64,000 nt of DNA from Litoditis marina (GCA_964036275.1 OZ038435.1:13431634-13495633), one strand, 5' to 3'; counted from the stretch's first letter, positions 32,544 through 47,490 are shown. Made by a program: numbers and translations. The notes: generated by a model not told the origin, from the letters alone.

Positions 32544-35329
32544 GTTACGATTTTTGTCCTACGTGAGAATGAGTGTTCAAACTTGATATTTCTGAACTCC
32601 CCATACTTGTAGAGACTCAAAAATGCTTATCTTATTTGCATAAGTTGAAACAGCTCCGAAATAATCGAGTGGTGTTGCTAACCAAAAACACAGCCAAATT
32701 GACGTGAATCGAGTTACGATTTTCGCTTTACGTGAGAATGAGTGTTCAAACTTGATATTTCTGAACTCCCCATACTCGTAGAGACTCAAAAATGTTTATC
32801 TTATTTGCATAAGTTGAAACAGCTCCGAAATAATCGAGTGGTGTTGCTAACCAAAAACACAGCCAAATTGACGTGAATCGAGTTACGATTTTTGTCCTAC
32901 GTGAGAATGAGTGTTCAAACTTGATATTTCTGAACTCCCCATACTTGTAGAGACTCAAAAATGCTTATCTTATTTGCATAAGTTGAAACAGCTCCGAAAT
33001 AATCGAGTGGTGTTGCTAACCAAAAACACAGCCAAATTGACGTGAATCGAGTTACGATTTTTGTCCTACGTGAGAATTAGTGTTCAAACTGGATATTTTT
33101 GAACTCTCCATACTCGTAGAGACTCAAAAATGTTTATCTTAGTTGCATAAGTTGAAACAGCTCTGAAATAATCGAGTGGTGTTGCTAACCAAAAACACAG
33201 CCAAATTGACGTGAATCGAGTTACGATTTTTGTCCTACGTGAGAATTAGTGTTCAAACTGGATATTTTTGAACTCTCCATACTCGTAGAGACTCAAAAAT
33301 GTTTATCTTAGTTGCATAAGTTGAAACAGCTCTGAAATAATCGAGTGGTGTTGCTAACCAAAAACACAGCCAAATTGACGTGAAACGAGTTACTATTTTT
33401 GCCCTACGTGAGAATTAGTGTTCAAACTCGATACTTTTGAACTCCCCATATTTGTGGAAACTCAAAAATGTTTATCTTATTTGCATAAGTTGAAACAGCT
33501 CTGAAATAATCGAGTGGTGTTGCTAACCAAAAACACAGCCAAATTGACGTGAATCGAGTTACGATGTTTGTCCTACGTGAGAATTAGTGTTCAAACTTGA
33601 TATTTTTGAACTCTCCATACTCGTAGATACTCAAAAATGTTTATCTTATTTGCATAAGTTGAAACAGCTCTGAAATAATCGAGTGGTGTTGCTAACCAAA
33701 AACACAGCCAAATTGACGTGAATCGAGTTACGATTTTTGTCCTACGTGAGAATTAGTGTTCAAACTTGATATTTTTGAACTCCCCATACTCGTAGAGACT
33801 CAAAAATGTTTATCTTAGTTGCATAAGTTGAAACAGCTCCGAAATAATCGAGTGGTGTTGCTAACCAAAAACACAGCCAAATTGACGTGAAACGAGTTAC
33901 TATTTTTGCCCTACGTGAGAATTAGTGTTCAAACTCGATATTTTTGAACTTCCCATATTTGTAGAGACTCAAAAATGTTTATCTCATTCGCATAAGTTGA
34001 AACAGCTCCGAAATAATCGGGTGGTGTTGCTAACCAAAAACACAGCCAAATTGACGTGAATCGAGTTACGATTTTCGCTTTACGTGAGAATGAGTGTTCA
34101 AACTTGATATTTCTAAACTCCCCATACTCGTAGAGACTCAAAAATGTTTATCTTATTTGCATAAGTTGAAACAGCTCCGAAATAATCGAGTGGTGTTGCT
34201 AACCAAAAACACAGCCAAATTGACGTGAATCGAGTTACGATTTTTGTCCTACGTGAGAATGAGTGTTCAAACTTGATATTTCTGAACTCCCCATACTTGT
34301 AGAGACTCAAAAATGCTTATCTTATTTGCATAAGTTGAAACAGCTCCGAAATAATCGAGTGGTGTTGCTAACCAAAAACACAGCCAAATTGACGTGAATC
34401 GAGTTACGATTTTTGTCCTACGTGAGAATTAGTGTTCAAACTGGATATTTTTGAACTCTCCATACTCGTAGAGACTCAAAAATGTTTATCTTAGTTGCAT
34501 AAGTTGAAACAGCTCTGAAATAATCGAGTGGTGTTGCTAACCAAAAACACAGCCAAATTGACGTGAAACGAGTTACTATTTTTGCCCTACGTGAGAATTA
34601 GTGTTCAAACTCGATACTTTTGAACTCCCCATATTTGTGGAAACTCAAAAATGTTTATCTTATTTGCATAAGTTGAAACAGCTCTGAAATAATCGAGTGG
34701 TGTTGCTAACCAAAAACACAGCCAAATTGACGTGAATCGAGTTACGATGTTTTTCCTACGTGAGAATTAGTGTTCAAACTTGATATTTTTGAACTCTCCA
34801 TACTCGTAGATACTCAAAAATGTTTATCTTATTTGCATAAGTTGAAACAGCTCTGAAATAATCGAGTGGTGTTGCTAACCAAAAACACAGCCAAATTGAC
34901 GTGAAACGAGTTACTATTTTTGCCCTACGTGAGAATTAGTGTTCAAACTCGATACTTTTGAACTCCCCATATTTGTGGAAACTCAAAAATGTTTATCTTA
35001 TTTGCATAAGTTGAAACAGCTCTGAAATAATCGAGTGGTGTTGCTAACCAAAAACACAGCCAAATTGACGTGAATCGAGTTACGATGTTTTTCCTACGTG
35101 AGAATTAGTGTTCAAACTTGATATTTTTGAACTCTCCATACTCGTAGATACTCAAAAATGTTTATCTTATTTGCATAAGTTGAAACAGCTCTGAAATAAT
35201 CGAGTGGTGTTGCTAACCAAAAACACAGCCAAATTGACGTGAAACGAGTTACTATTTTTGCCCTACGTGAGAATTAGTGTTCAAACTCGATACTTTTGAA
35301 CTCCCCATATTTGTGGAAACTCAAAAATG

Positions 35330-38300
35330 TTTATCTTATTTGCATAAGTTGAAACAGCTCTGAAATAATCGAGTGGTGTTGCTAACCAAAAACACAGCCA
35401 AATTGACGTGAATCGAGTTACGATGTTTGTCCTACGTGAGAATTAGTGTTCAAACTTGATATTTTTGAACTCTCCATACTCGTAGATACTCAAAAATGTT
35501 TATCTTATTTGCATAAGTTGAAACAGCTCTGAAATAATCGAGTGGTGTTGCTAACCAAAAACACAGCCAAATTGACGTGAATCGAGTTACGATTTTTGTC
35601 CTACGTGAGAATTAGTGTTCAAACTTGATATTTTTGAACTCTCCATACTCGTAGAGACTCAAAAATGTTTATCTTATTTGCATAAGTTGAAACAGCTCCG
35701 AAATAATCGAGCGGTGTTGCTAACCGAAAACACAGCCAAATTGACGTGAAACGAGTTACTATTTTTGCCCTACGTGAGAATTAGTGTTCAAACTCGATAT
35801 TTTTTAACTCCCCATATTTGTAGAGACTCAAAAATGTTTATCTTCTTTGCATAAGTTGAAACAGCTCCGAAATGATCGAGTGGTGTTGCTAACCAAAAAC
35901 ACAGCCAAATTGACGTGAATCGAGTTACGATTTTCGCTTGACGTGAGAATGAGTGTTCAAACTTGATATTTCTGAACTCCCCATACTCGTAGAGACTCAA
36001 AAATGTTTATCTTAGTTGCATAAGTTGAAACAGCTCCGAAATAATCGAGTGGTGTTGCTAACCAAAAACACAGCCAAATTGACGTGAATCGAGTTACGAT
36101 TTTTGTCCTACGTGAGAATGAGTGTTCAAACTTGATATTTCTGAACTCCCCATACTTGTAGAGACTCAAAAATGCTTATCTTATTTGCATAAGTTGAAAC
36201 AGCTCCGAAATAATCGAGTGGTGTTGCTAACCAAAAACACAGCCAAATTGACGTGAATCGAGTTATGATTTTTGCCCTACGTGAGAACTAGTGTTCAAAC
36301 TCGATATTTTTGAGCTTCCCATATTTGTAGAGACTCAAAAATGTTTATCTCATTCGCATAAGTTGAAACAGCTCCGAAATAATCGGGTGGTGTTGCTAAC
36401 CAAAAACACAGCCAAATTGACGTGAATCGAGTTACGATTTTCGCTTTACGTGAGAATGAGTGTTCAAACTTGATATTTCTGAACTCCCCATACTTGTAGA
36501 GACTCAAAAATGTTTATGTTATTTGCATAAGTTGAAACAGCTCCGAAATAATCGAGTGGTGTTGCTAACCAAAAACACAGCCAAATTGACGTGAATCGAG
36601 TTACGATTTTCGCTTTACGTGAGAATGAGTGTTCAAACTTGATATTTCTGAACTCCCCATACTCGTAGAGACTCAAAAATGTTCATCTTATTTGCATAAG
36701 TTGAAACAGCTCCGAAATAATCGAGTGGTGTTGCTAACCAAAAACACAGCCAAATTGACGTGAATCGAGTTACGATTTTTGTCCTACGTGAGAATGAGTG
36801 TTCAAACTAGATACTTCTAAACTCCCCATACTTGTAGAGACTCAAAAATGTTTATCTTATTTGCATAAGTTGAAACAGCTCCGAAATAATCGAGTGGTGT
36901 TGCTAACCAAAAACACAGCCAAATTGACGTGAAACGAGTTACTATTTTTGTCCTACGTGAGAATGAGTGTTCAAACTTGATATTTCTGAACTCCCCATAC
37001 TTGTAGAGACTCAAAAATGCTTATCTTATTTGCATAAGTTGAAACAGCTCCGAAATAATCCAGTGGTGTTGCTAACCAAAAACACAGCCAAATTGACGTG
37101 AATCGAGTTACGATTTTTGCCCTACGTGAGAACTAGTGTTCAAACTCGATATTTTTGAACTTCCCATATTTGTAGAGACTCAAAAATGTTTATCTTATTT
37201 GCATAAGTTGAAACAGCTCTGAAATAATCGAGTGGTGTTGCTAACCAAAAACACAGCCAAATTGACGTGAATCGAGTTACGATGTTTGTCCTACGTGAGA
37301 ATTAGTGTTCAAACTTGATATTTTTGAACTCTCCATACTCGTAGATACTCAAAAATGTTTATCTTATTTGCATAAGTTGAAACAGCTCTGAAATAATCGA
37401 GTGGTGTTGCTAACCAAAAACACAGCCAAATTGACGTGAATCGAGTTACGATTTTTGTCCTACGTGAGAATTAGTGTTCAAACTTGATATTTTTGAACTC
37501 TCCATACTCGTAGAGACTCAAAAATGTTTATCTTATTTGCATAAGTTGAAACAGCTCCGAAATAATCGAGCGGTGTTGCTAACCGAAAACACAGCCAAAT
37601 TGACGTGAAACGAGTTACTATTTTTGCCCTACGTGAGAATTAGTGTTCAAACTCGATATTTTTTAACTCCCCATATTTGTAGAGACTCAAAAATGTTTAT
37701 CTTCTTTGCATAAGTTGAAACAGCTCCGAAATGATCGAGTGGTGTTGCTAACCAAAAACACAGCCAAATTGACGTGAATCGAGTTACGATTTTCGCTTGA
37801 CGTGAGAATGAGTGTTCAAACTTGATATTTCTGAACTCCCCATACTCGTAGAGACTCAAAAATGTTTATCTTAGTTGCATAAGTTGAAACAGCTCCGAAA
37901 TAATCGAGTGGTGTTGCTAACCAAAAACACAGCCAAATTGACGTGAATCGAGTTACGATTTTTGTCCTACGTGAGAATGAGTGTTCAAACTTGATATTTC
38001 TGAACTCCCCATACTTGTAGAGACTCAAAAATGCTTATCTTATTTGCATAAGTTGAAACAGCTCCGAAATAATCGAGTGGTGTTGCTAACCAAAAACACA
38101 GCCAAATTGACGTGAATCGAGTTATGATTTTTGCCCTACGTGAGAACTAGTGTTCAAACTCGATATTTTTGAGCTTCCCATATTTGTAGAGACTCAAAAA
38201 TGTTTATCTCATTCGCATAAGTTGAAACAGCTCCGAAATAATCGGGTGGTGTTGCTAACCAAAAACACAGCCAAATTGACGTGAATCGAGTTACGATTTT

Positions 38301-39050
38301 CGCTTTACGTGAGAATGAGTGTTCAAACTTGATATTTCTGAACTCCCCATACTTGTAGAGACTCAAAAATGTTTATGTTATTTGCATAAGTTGAAACAGC
38401 TCCGAAATAATCGAGTGGTGTTGCTAACCAAAAACACAGCCAAATTGACGTGAATCGAGTTACGATTTTCGCTTTACGTGAGAATGAGTGTTCAAACTTG
38501 ATATTTCTGAACTCCCCATACTCGTAGAGACTCAAAAATGTTCATCTTATTTGCATAAGTTGAAACAGCTCCGAAATAATCGAGTGGTGTTGCTAACCAA
38601 AAACACAGCCAAATTGACGTGAATCGAGTTACGATTTTTGTCCTACGTGAGAATGAGTGTTCAAACTAGATACTTCTAAACTCCCCATACTTGTAGAGAC
38701 TCAAAAATGTTTATCTTATTTGCATAAGTTGAAACAGCTCCGAAATAATCGAGTGGTGTTGCTAACCAAAAACACAGCCAAATTGACGTGAAACGAGTTA
38801 CTATTTTTGTCCTACGTGAGAATGAGTGTTCAAACTTGATATTTCTGAACTCCCCATACTTGTAGAGACTCAAAAATGCTTATCTTATTTGCATAAGTTG
38901 AAACAGCTCCGAAATAATCCAGTGGTGTTGCTAACCAAAAACACAGCCAAATTGACGTGAATCGAGTTACGATTTTTGCCCTACGTGAGAACTAGTGTTC
39001 AAACTCGATATTTTTGAACTTCCCATATTTGTAGAGACTCAAAAATGTTT
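35330..39050. repeat. Tandem duplication of an 11-monomer (1859-bp) higher-order unit
   Basis: The segment at about 35,330-37,188 is repeated immediately at about 37,189-39,050, with a constant offset of 1859 bp (11 x 169). Rare private variants match in both copies: CGATGTTTGTCC, GAGCGGTGTTGCTAACCGAAAAC (35710 and 37569), GAAATGATCGAG, TTCGCTTGACG and CTAGATACTTCTAAAC. I saw no difference between copies in the lines compared, so the duplication is very recent. Confidence 0.9.
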
Positions 39051-39299
39051 ATCTTATTTGCATAAGTTGAAACAGCTCCGAAATAATCGAGTGGTGTTGC
39101 TAACCAAAAACACAGCCAAATTGACGTGAATCGAGTTACGATTTTTGTCCTACGTGAGAATGAGTGTTCAAACTTGATATTTCTGAACTCCCCATACTTG
39201 TAGAGACTCAAAAATGCTTATCTTATTTGCATAAGTTGAAACAGCTCCGAAATAATCGGGTGGTGTTGCTAACCAAAAACACAGCCAAATTGACGTGAA

Positions 39300-42200
39300 T
39301 CGAGTTACGATTTTCGCTTTACGTGAGAATGAGTGTTCAAACTTGATATTTCTGAACTCCCCATACTTGTAGAGACTCAAAAATGTTTATGTTATTTGCA
39401 TAAGTTGAAACAGCTCCGAAATAATCGAGTGGTGTTGCTAATCAAAAACACAGCCAAATTGACGTGAATCGAGTTACGATTTTCGCTTTACGTGAGAATG
39501 AGTGTTCAAACTTGATATTTCTGAACTCCCCATACTCGTAGAGACTCAAAAATGTTCATCTTATTTGCATAAGTTGAAACAGCTCCGAAAAAATCGAGTG
39601 GTGTTGCTAACCAAAAACACAGCCAAATTGACGTGAATCGAGTTACGATTTTTGTCCTACGTGAGAATGAGTGTTCAAACTGGATATTTCTAAACTCCCC
39701 ATACTTGTAGAGACTCAAAAATGTTTATCTTATTTGCATAAGTTGAAACAGCTCCGAAATAATCGAGTGGTGTTGCTAACCAAAAACACAGCCAAATTGA
39801 CGTGAAACGAGTTACTATTTTTGTCCTACGTGAGAATGAGTGTTCAAACTTGATATTTCTGAACTCCCCATACTTGTAGAGACTCAAAAATGCTTATCTT
39901 ATTTGCATAAGTTGAAACAGCTTCGAAATAATCCAGTGGTGTTGCTAACCAAAAACACAGCCAAATTGACGTGAATCGAGTTACGATTTTTGCCCTACGT
40001 GAGAACTAGTGTTCAAACTCGATATTTTTGAACTTCCCATATTTGTAGAGACTCAAAAATGTTTATCTTATTTGCATAAGTTGAAACAGCTCCGAAATAA
40101 TCGAGTGGTGTTGCTAACCAAAAACACAGCCAAATTGACGTGAATCGAGTTACGATTTTTGTCCTACGTGAGAATGAGTGTTCAAACTTGATATTTCTGA
40201 ACTCCCCATACTTGTAGAGACTCAAAAATGCTTATCTTATTTGCATAAGTTGAAACAGCTCCGAAATAATCGAGTGGTGTTGCTAACCAAAAACACAGCC
40301 AAATTGACGTGAATCGAGTTACGATTTTCGCTTTACGTGAGAATGAGTGTTCAAACTTGATATTTCTGAACTCCCCATACTCGTAGAGACTCAAAAATGT
40401 TCATCTTATTTGCATAAGTTGAAACAGCTCCGAAATAATCGAGTGGTGTTGCTAACCAAAAACACAGCCAAATTGACGTGAATCGAGTTACGATTTTTGT
40501 CCTACGTGAGAATGAGTGTTCAAACTGGATATTTCTAAACTCCCCATACTTGTAGAGACTCAAAAATGCTTATCTTATTTGCATAAGTTGAAGCAGCTCC
40601 GAAATAATCGAGTGGTGTTGCTAACCAAAAACACAGCCAAATTGACGTGAATCGAGTTACGATTTTTGTCCTACGTGAGAATGAGTGTTCAAACTGGATA
40701 TTTCTAAACTCCCCATACTTGTAGAGACTCAAAAATGTTTATCTCATTCGCATAAGTTGAAACAACTCCGAAATAATCGGGTGGTGTTGCTAACCAAAAA
40801 CACAGCCAAATTGACGTGAATCGAGTTACGATTTTCGCTTTACGTGAGAATGAGTGTTCAAACTTGATATTTCTGAACTCCCCATACTTGTAGAGACTCA
40901 AAAATGTTTATGTTATTTGCATAAGTTGAAACAGCTCCGAAATAATCGAGTGGTGTTGCTAATCAAAAACACAGCCAAATTGACGTGAATCGAGTTACGA
41001 TTTTCGCTTTACGTGAGAATGAGTGTTCAAACTTGATATTTCTGAACTCCCCATACTCGTAGAGACTCAAAAATGTTCATCTTATTTGCATAAGTTGAAA
41101 CAGCTCCGAAATAATCGAGTGGTGTTGCTAACCAAAAACACAGCCAAATTGACGTGAATCGAGTTACGATTTTTGTCCTACGTGAGAATGAGTGTTCAAA
41201 CTGGATATTTCTAAACTCCCCATACTTGTAGAGACTCAAAAATGTTTATCTTATTTGCATAAGTTGAAACAGCTCCGAAATAATCGAGTGGTGTTGCTAA
41301 CCAAAAACACAGCCAAATTGACGTGAAACGAGTTACTATTTTTGTCCTACGTGAGAATGAGTGTTCAAACTTGATATTTCTGAACTCCCCATACTTGTAG
41401 AGACTCAAAAATGCTTATCTTATTTGCATAAGTTGAAACAGCTCCGAAATAATCCAGTGGTGTTGCTAACCAAAAACACAGCCAAATTGACGTGAATCGA
41501 GTTACGATTTTTGCCCTACGTGAGAACTAGTGTTCAAACTCGATATTTTTGAACTTCCCATATTTGTAGAGACTCAAAAATGTTTATCTTATTTGCATAA
41601 GTTGAAACAGCTCCGAAATAATCGAGTGGTGTTGCTAACCAAAAACACAGCCAAATTGACGTGAATCGAGTTACGATTTTTGTCCTACGTGAGAATGAGT
41701 GTTCAAACTTGATATTTCTGAACTCCCCATACTTGTAGAGACTCAAAAATGCTTATCTTATTTGCATAAGTTGAAACAGCTCCGAAATAATCGAGTGGTG
41801 TTGCTAACCAAAAACACAGCCAAATTGACGTGAATCAAGTTACGATTTTCGCTTTACGTGAGAATGAGTGTTCAAACTTGATATTTCTGAACTCCCCATA
41901 CTCGTAGAGACTCAAAAATGTTCATCTTATTTGCATAAGTTGAAACAGCTCCGAAATAATCGAGTGGTGTTGCTAACCAAAAACACAGCCAAATTGACGT
42001 GAATCGAGTTACGATTTTCGCTTTACGTGAGAATGAGTGTTCAAACTTGATATTTCTGAACTCCCCATACTCGTAGAGACTCAAAAATGTTCATCTTATT
42101 TGCATAAGTTGAAACAGCTCCGAAATAATCGAGTGGTGTTGCTAACCAAAAACACAGCCAAATTGACGTGAATCGAGTTACGATTTTTGTCCTACGTGAG

Positions 42201-45200
42201 AATGAGTGTTCAAACTTGATATTTCTGAACTCCCCATACTTGTAGAGACTCAAAAATGCTTATCTTATTTGCATAAGTTGAAACAGCTCCGAAATAATCG
42301 AGTGGTGTTGCTAACCAAAAACACAGCCAAATTGACGTGAATCGAGTTACGATTTTTGTCCTACGTGAGAATGAGTGTTCAAACTTGATATTTCTGAACT
42401 CCCCATACTTGTAGAGACTCAAAAATGTTTATCTCATTCGCATAAGTTGAAACAACTCCGAAATAATCGGGTGGTGTTGCTAACCAAAAACACAGCCAAA
42501 TTGACGTGAATCGAGTTACGATTTTCGCTTTACGTGAGAATGAGTGTTCAAACTTGATATTTCTGAACTCCCCATACTTGTAGAGACTCAAAAATGTTTA
42601 TGTTATTTGCATAAGTTGAAACAGCTCCGAAATAATCGAGTGGTGTTGCTAATCAAAAACACAGCCAAATTGACGTGAATCGAGTTACGATTTTCGCTTT
42701 ACGTGAGAATGAGTGTTCAAACTTGATATTTCTGAACTCCCCATACTCGTAGAGACTCAAAAATGTTCATCTTATTTGCATAAGTTGAAACAGCTCCGAA
42801 ATAATCGAGTGGTGTTGCTAACCAAAAACACAGCCAAATTGACGTGAATCGAGTTACGATTTTTGTCCTACGTGAGAATGAGTGTTCAAACTGGATATTT
42901 CTAAACTCCCCATACTTGTAGAGACTCAAAAATGTTTATCTTATTTGCATAAGTTGAAACAGCTCCGAAATAATCGAGTGGTGTTGCTAACCAAAAACAC
43001 AGCCAAATTGACGTGAAACGAGTTACTATTTTTGTCCTACGTGAGAATGAGTGTTCAAACTTGATATTTCTGAACTCCCCATACTTGTAGAGACTCAAAA
43101 ATGCTTATCTTATTTGCATAAGTTGAAACAGCTCCGAAATAATCCAGTGGTGTTGCTAACCAAAAACACAGCCAAATTGACGTGAATCGAGTTACGATTT
43201 TTGCCCTACGTGAGAACTAGTGTTCAAACTCGATATTTTTGAACTTCCCATATTTGTAGAGACTCAAAAATGTTTATCTTATTTGCATAAGTTGAAACAG
43301 CTCCGAAATAATCGAGTGGTGTTGCTAACCAAAAACACAGCCAAATTGACGTGAATCGAGTTACGATTTTTGTCCTACGTGAGAATGAGTGTTCAAACTT
43401 GATATTTCTGAACTCCCCATACTTGTAGAGACTCAAAAATGCTTATCTTATTTGCATAAGTTGAAACAGCTCCGAAATAATCGAGTGGTGTTGCTAACCA
43501 AAAACACAGCCAAATTGACGTGAATCAAGTTACGATTTTCGCTTTACGTGAGAATGAGTGTTCAAACTTGATATTTCTGAACTCCCCATACTCGTAGAGA
43601 CTCAAAAATGTTCATCTTATTTGCATAAGTTGAAACAGCTCCGAAATAATCGAGTGGTGTTGCTAACCAAAAACACAGCCAAATTGACGTGAATCGAGTT
43701 ACGATTTTCGCTTTACGTGAGAATGAGTGTTCAAACTTGATATTTCTGAACTCCCCATACTCGTAGAGACTCAAAAATGTTCATCTTATTTGCATAAGTT
43801 GAAACAGCTCCGAAATAATCGAGTGGTGTTGCTAACCAAAAACACAGCCAAATTGACGTGAATCGAGTTACGATTTTTGTCCTACGTGAGAATGAGTGTT
43901 CAAACTTGATATTTCTGAACTCCCCATACTTGTAGAGACTCAAAAATGCTTATCTTATTTGCATAAGTTGAAACAGCTCCGAAATAATCGAGTGGTGTTG
44001 CTAACCAAAAACACAGCCAAATTGACGTGAATCGAGTTACGATTTTCGCTTTACGTGAGAATGAGTGTTCAAACTTGATATTTCTGAACTCCCCATACTC
44101 GTAGAGACTCAAAAATGTTCATCTTATTTGCATAAGTTGAAACAGCTCCGAAATAATCGAGTGGTGTTGCTAACCAAAAACACAGCCAAATTGACGTGAA
44201 TCGAGTTACGATTTTTGTCCTACGTGAGAATGAGTGTTCAAACTGGATATTTCTAAACTCCCCATACTTGTAGAGACTCAAAAATGCTTATCTTATTTGC
44301 ATAAGTTGAAGCAGCTCCGAAATAATCGAGTGGTGTTGCTAACCAAAAACACAGCCAAATTGACGTGAATCGAGTTACGATTTTTGTCCTACGTGAGAAT
44401 GAGTGTTCAAACTGGATATTTCTAAACTCCCCATACTTGTAGAGACTCAAAAATGTTTATCTCATTCGCATAAGTTGAAACAACTCCGAAATAATCGGGT
44501 GGTGTTGCTAACCAAAAACACAGCCAAATTGACGTGAATCGAGTTACGATTTTCGCTTTACGTGAGAATGAGTGTTCAAACTTGATATTTCTGAACTCCC
44601 CATACTTGTAGAGACTCAAAAATGTTTATGTTATTTGCATAAGTTGAAACAGCTCCGAAATAATCGAGTGGTGTTGCTAATCAAAAACACAGCCAAATTG
44701 ACGTGAATCGAGTTACGATTTTCGCTTTACGTGAGAATGAGTGTTCAAACTTGATATTTCTGAACTCCCCATACTCGTAGAGACTCAAAAATGTTCATCT
44801 TATTTGCATAAGTTGAAACAGCTCCGAAATAATCGAGTGGTGTTGCTAACCAAAAACACAGCCAAATTGACGTGAATCGAGTTACGATTTTTGTCCTACG
44901 TGAGAATGAGTGTTCAAACTGGATATTTCTAAACTCCCCATACTTGTAGAGACTCAAAAATGTTTATCTTATTTGCATAAGTTGAAACAGCTCCGAAATA
45001 ATCGGGTGGTGTTGCTAACCAAAAACACAGCCAAATTGACGTGAATCGAGTTACGATTTTCGCTTTACGTGAGAATGAGTGTTCAAACTTGATATTTCTG
45101 AACTCCCCATACTTGTAGAGACTCAAAAATGTTTATGTTATTTGCATAAGTTGAAACAGCTCCGAAATAATCGAGTGGTGTTGCTAATCAAAAACACAGC

Positions 45201-47490
45201 CAAATTGACGTGAATCGAGTTACGATTTTCGCTTTACGTGAGAATGAGTGTTCAAACTTGATATTTCTGAACTCCCCATACTCGTAGAGACTCAAAAATG
45301 TTCATCTTATTTGCATAAGTTGAAACAGCTCCGAAATAATCGAGTGGTGTTGCTAACCAAAAACACAGCCAAATTGACGTGAAACGAGTTACTATTTTTG
45401 TCCTACGTGAGAATGAGTGTTCAAACTTGATATTTCTGAACTCCCCATACTTGTAGAGACTCAAAAATGCTTATCTTATTTGCATAAGTTGAAACAGCTC
45501 CGAAATAATCCAGTGGTGTTGCTAACCAAAAACACAGCCAAATTGACGTGAATCGAGTTACGATTTTTGCCCTACGTGAGAACTAGTGTTCAAACTCGAT
45601 ATTTTTGAACTTCCCATATTTGTAGAGACTCAAAAATGTTTATCTTATTTGCATAAGTTGAAACAGCTCCGAAATAATCGAGTGGTGTTGCTAACCAAAA
45701 ACACAGCCAAATTGACGTGAATCGAGTTACGATTTTTGTCCTACGTGAGAATGAGTGTTCAAACTTGATATTTCTGAACTCCCCATACTTGTAGAGACTC
45801 AAAAATGCTTATCTTATTTGCATAAGTTGAAACAGCTCCGAAATAATCGAGTGGTGTTGCTAACCAAAAACACAGCCAAATTGACGTGAATCAAGTTACG
45901 ATTTTCGCTTTACGTGAGAATGAGTGTTCAAACTTGATATTTCTGAACTCCCCATACTCGTAGAGACTCAAAAATGTTCATCTTATTTGCATAAGTTGAA
46001 ACAGCTCCGAAATAATCGAGTGGTGTTGCTAACCAAAAACACAGCCAAATTGACGTGAATCGAGTTACGATTTTTGTCCTACGTGAGAATGAGTGTTCAA
46101 ACTGGATATTTCTAAACTCCCCATACTTGTAGAGACTCAAAAATGTTTATCTCATTCGCATAAGTTGAAACAGCTCCGAAATAATCGGGTGGTGTTGCTA
46201 ACCAAAAACACAGCCAAATTGACGTGAATCGAGTTACGATTTTCGCTTTACGTGAGAATGAGTGTTCAAACTTGATATTTCTGAACTCCCCATACTTGTA
46301 GAGACTCAAAAATGTTTATGTTATTTGCATAAGTTGAAACAGCTCCGAAATAATCGAGTGGTGTTGCTAATCAAAAACACAGCCAAATTGACGTGAATCG
46401 AGTTACGATTTTCGCTTTACGTGAGAATGAGTGTTCAAACTTGATATTTCTGAACTCCCCATACTCGTAGAGACTCAAAAATGTTCATCTTATTTGCATA
46501 AGTTGAAACAGCTCCGAAAAAATCGAGTGGTGTTGCTAACCAAAAACACAGCCAAATTGACGTGAATCGAGTTACGATTTTTGTCCTACGTGAGAATGAG
46601 TGTTCAAACTGGATATTTCTAAACTCCCCATACTTGTAGAGACTCAAAAATGTTTATCTTATTTGCATAAGTTGAAACAGCTCCGAAATAATCGAGTGGT
46701 GTTGCTAACCAAAAACACAGCCAAATTGACGTGAAACGAGTTACTATTTTTGTCCTACGTGAGAATGAGTGTTCAAACTTGATATTTCTGAACTCCCCAT
46801 ACTTGTAGAGACTCAAAAATGCTTATCTTATTTGCATAAGTTGAAACAGCTCCGAAATAATCCAGTGGTGTTGCTAACCAAAAACACAGCCAAATTGACG
46901 TGAATCGAGTTACGATTTTTGCCCTACGTGAGAACTAGTGTTCAAACTCGATATTTTTGAACTTCCCATATTTGTAGAGACTCAAAAATGTTTATCTTAT
47001 TTGCATAAGTTGAAACAGCTCCGAAATAATCGAGTGGTGTTGCTAACCAAAAACACAGCCAAATTGACGTGAATCGAGTTACGATTTTTGTCCTACGTGA
47101 GAATGAGTGTTCAAACTTGATATTTCTGAACTCCCCATACTTGTAGAGACTCAAAAATGCTTATCTTATTTGCATAAGTTGAAACAGCTCCGAAATAATC
47201 GAGTGGTGTTGCTAACCAAAAACACAGCCAAATTGACGTGAATCGAGTTACGATTTTCGCTTTACGTGAGAATGAGTGTTCAAACTTGATATTTCTGAAC
47301 TCCCCATACTCGTAGAGACTCAAAAATGTTCATCTTATTTGCATAAGTTGAAACAGCTCCGAAATAATCGAGTGGTGTTGCTAACCAAAAACACAGCCAA
47401 ATTGACGTGAATCGAGTTACGATTTTTGTCCTACGTGAGAATGAGTGTTCAAACTGGATATTTCTAAACTCCCCATACTTGTAGAGACTC
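39300..47490. repeat. Complex higher-order region with 10-, 22- and 41-monomer offsets
   Basis: About 40,706-42,351 recurs at 42,396-44,041 (offset 1690, 10 monomers). About 40,180-41,200 recurs at 43,900-44,920 (offset 3718, 22 monomers). About 39,300-40,560 recurs at 46,230-47,490 (offset 6929, 41 monomers). Markers include TTGAAGCAGCTCC (near 40591 and 44309), GCTAATCAAAAACAC, GAATCAAGTTACG and the rare GAAAAAATCGAG (near 39588 and 46517). The overlapping offsets require several successive unequal exchanges or amplification steps. Confidence 0.8.
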
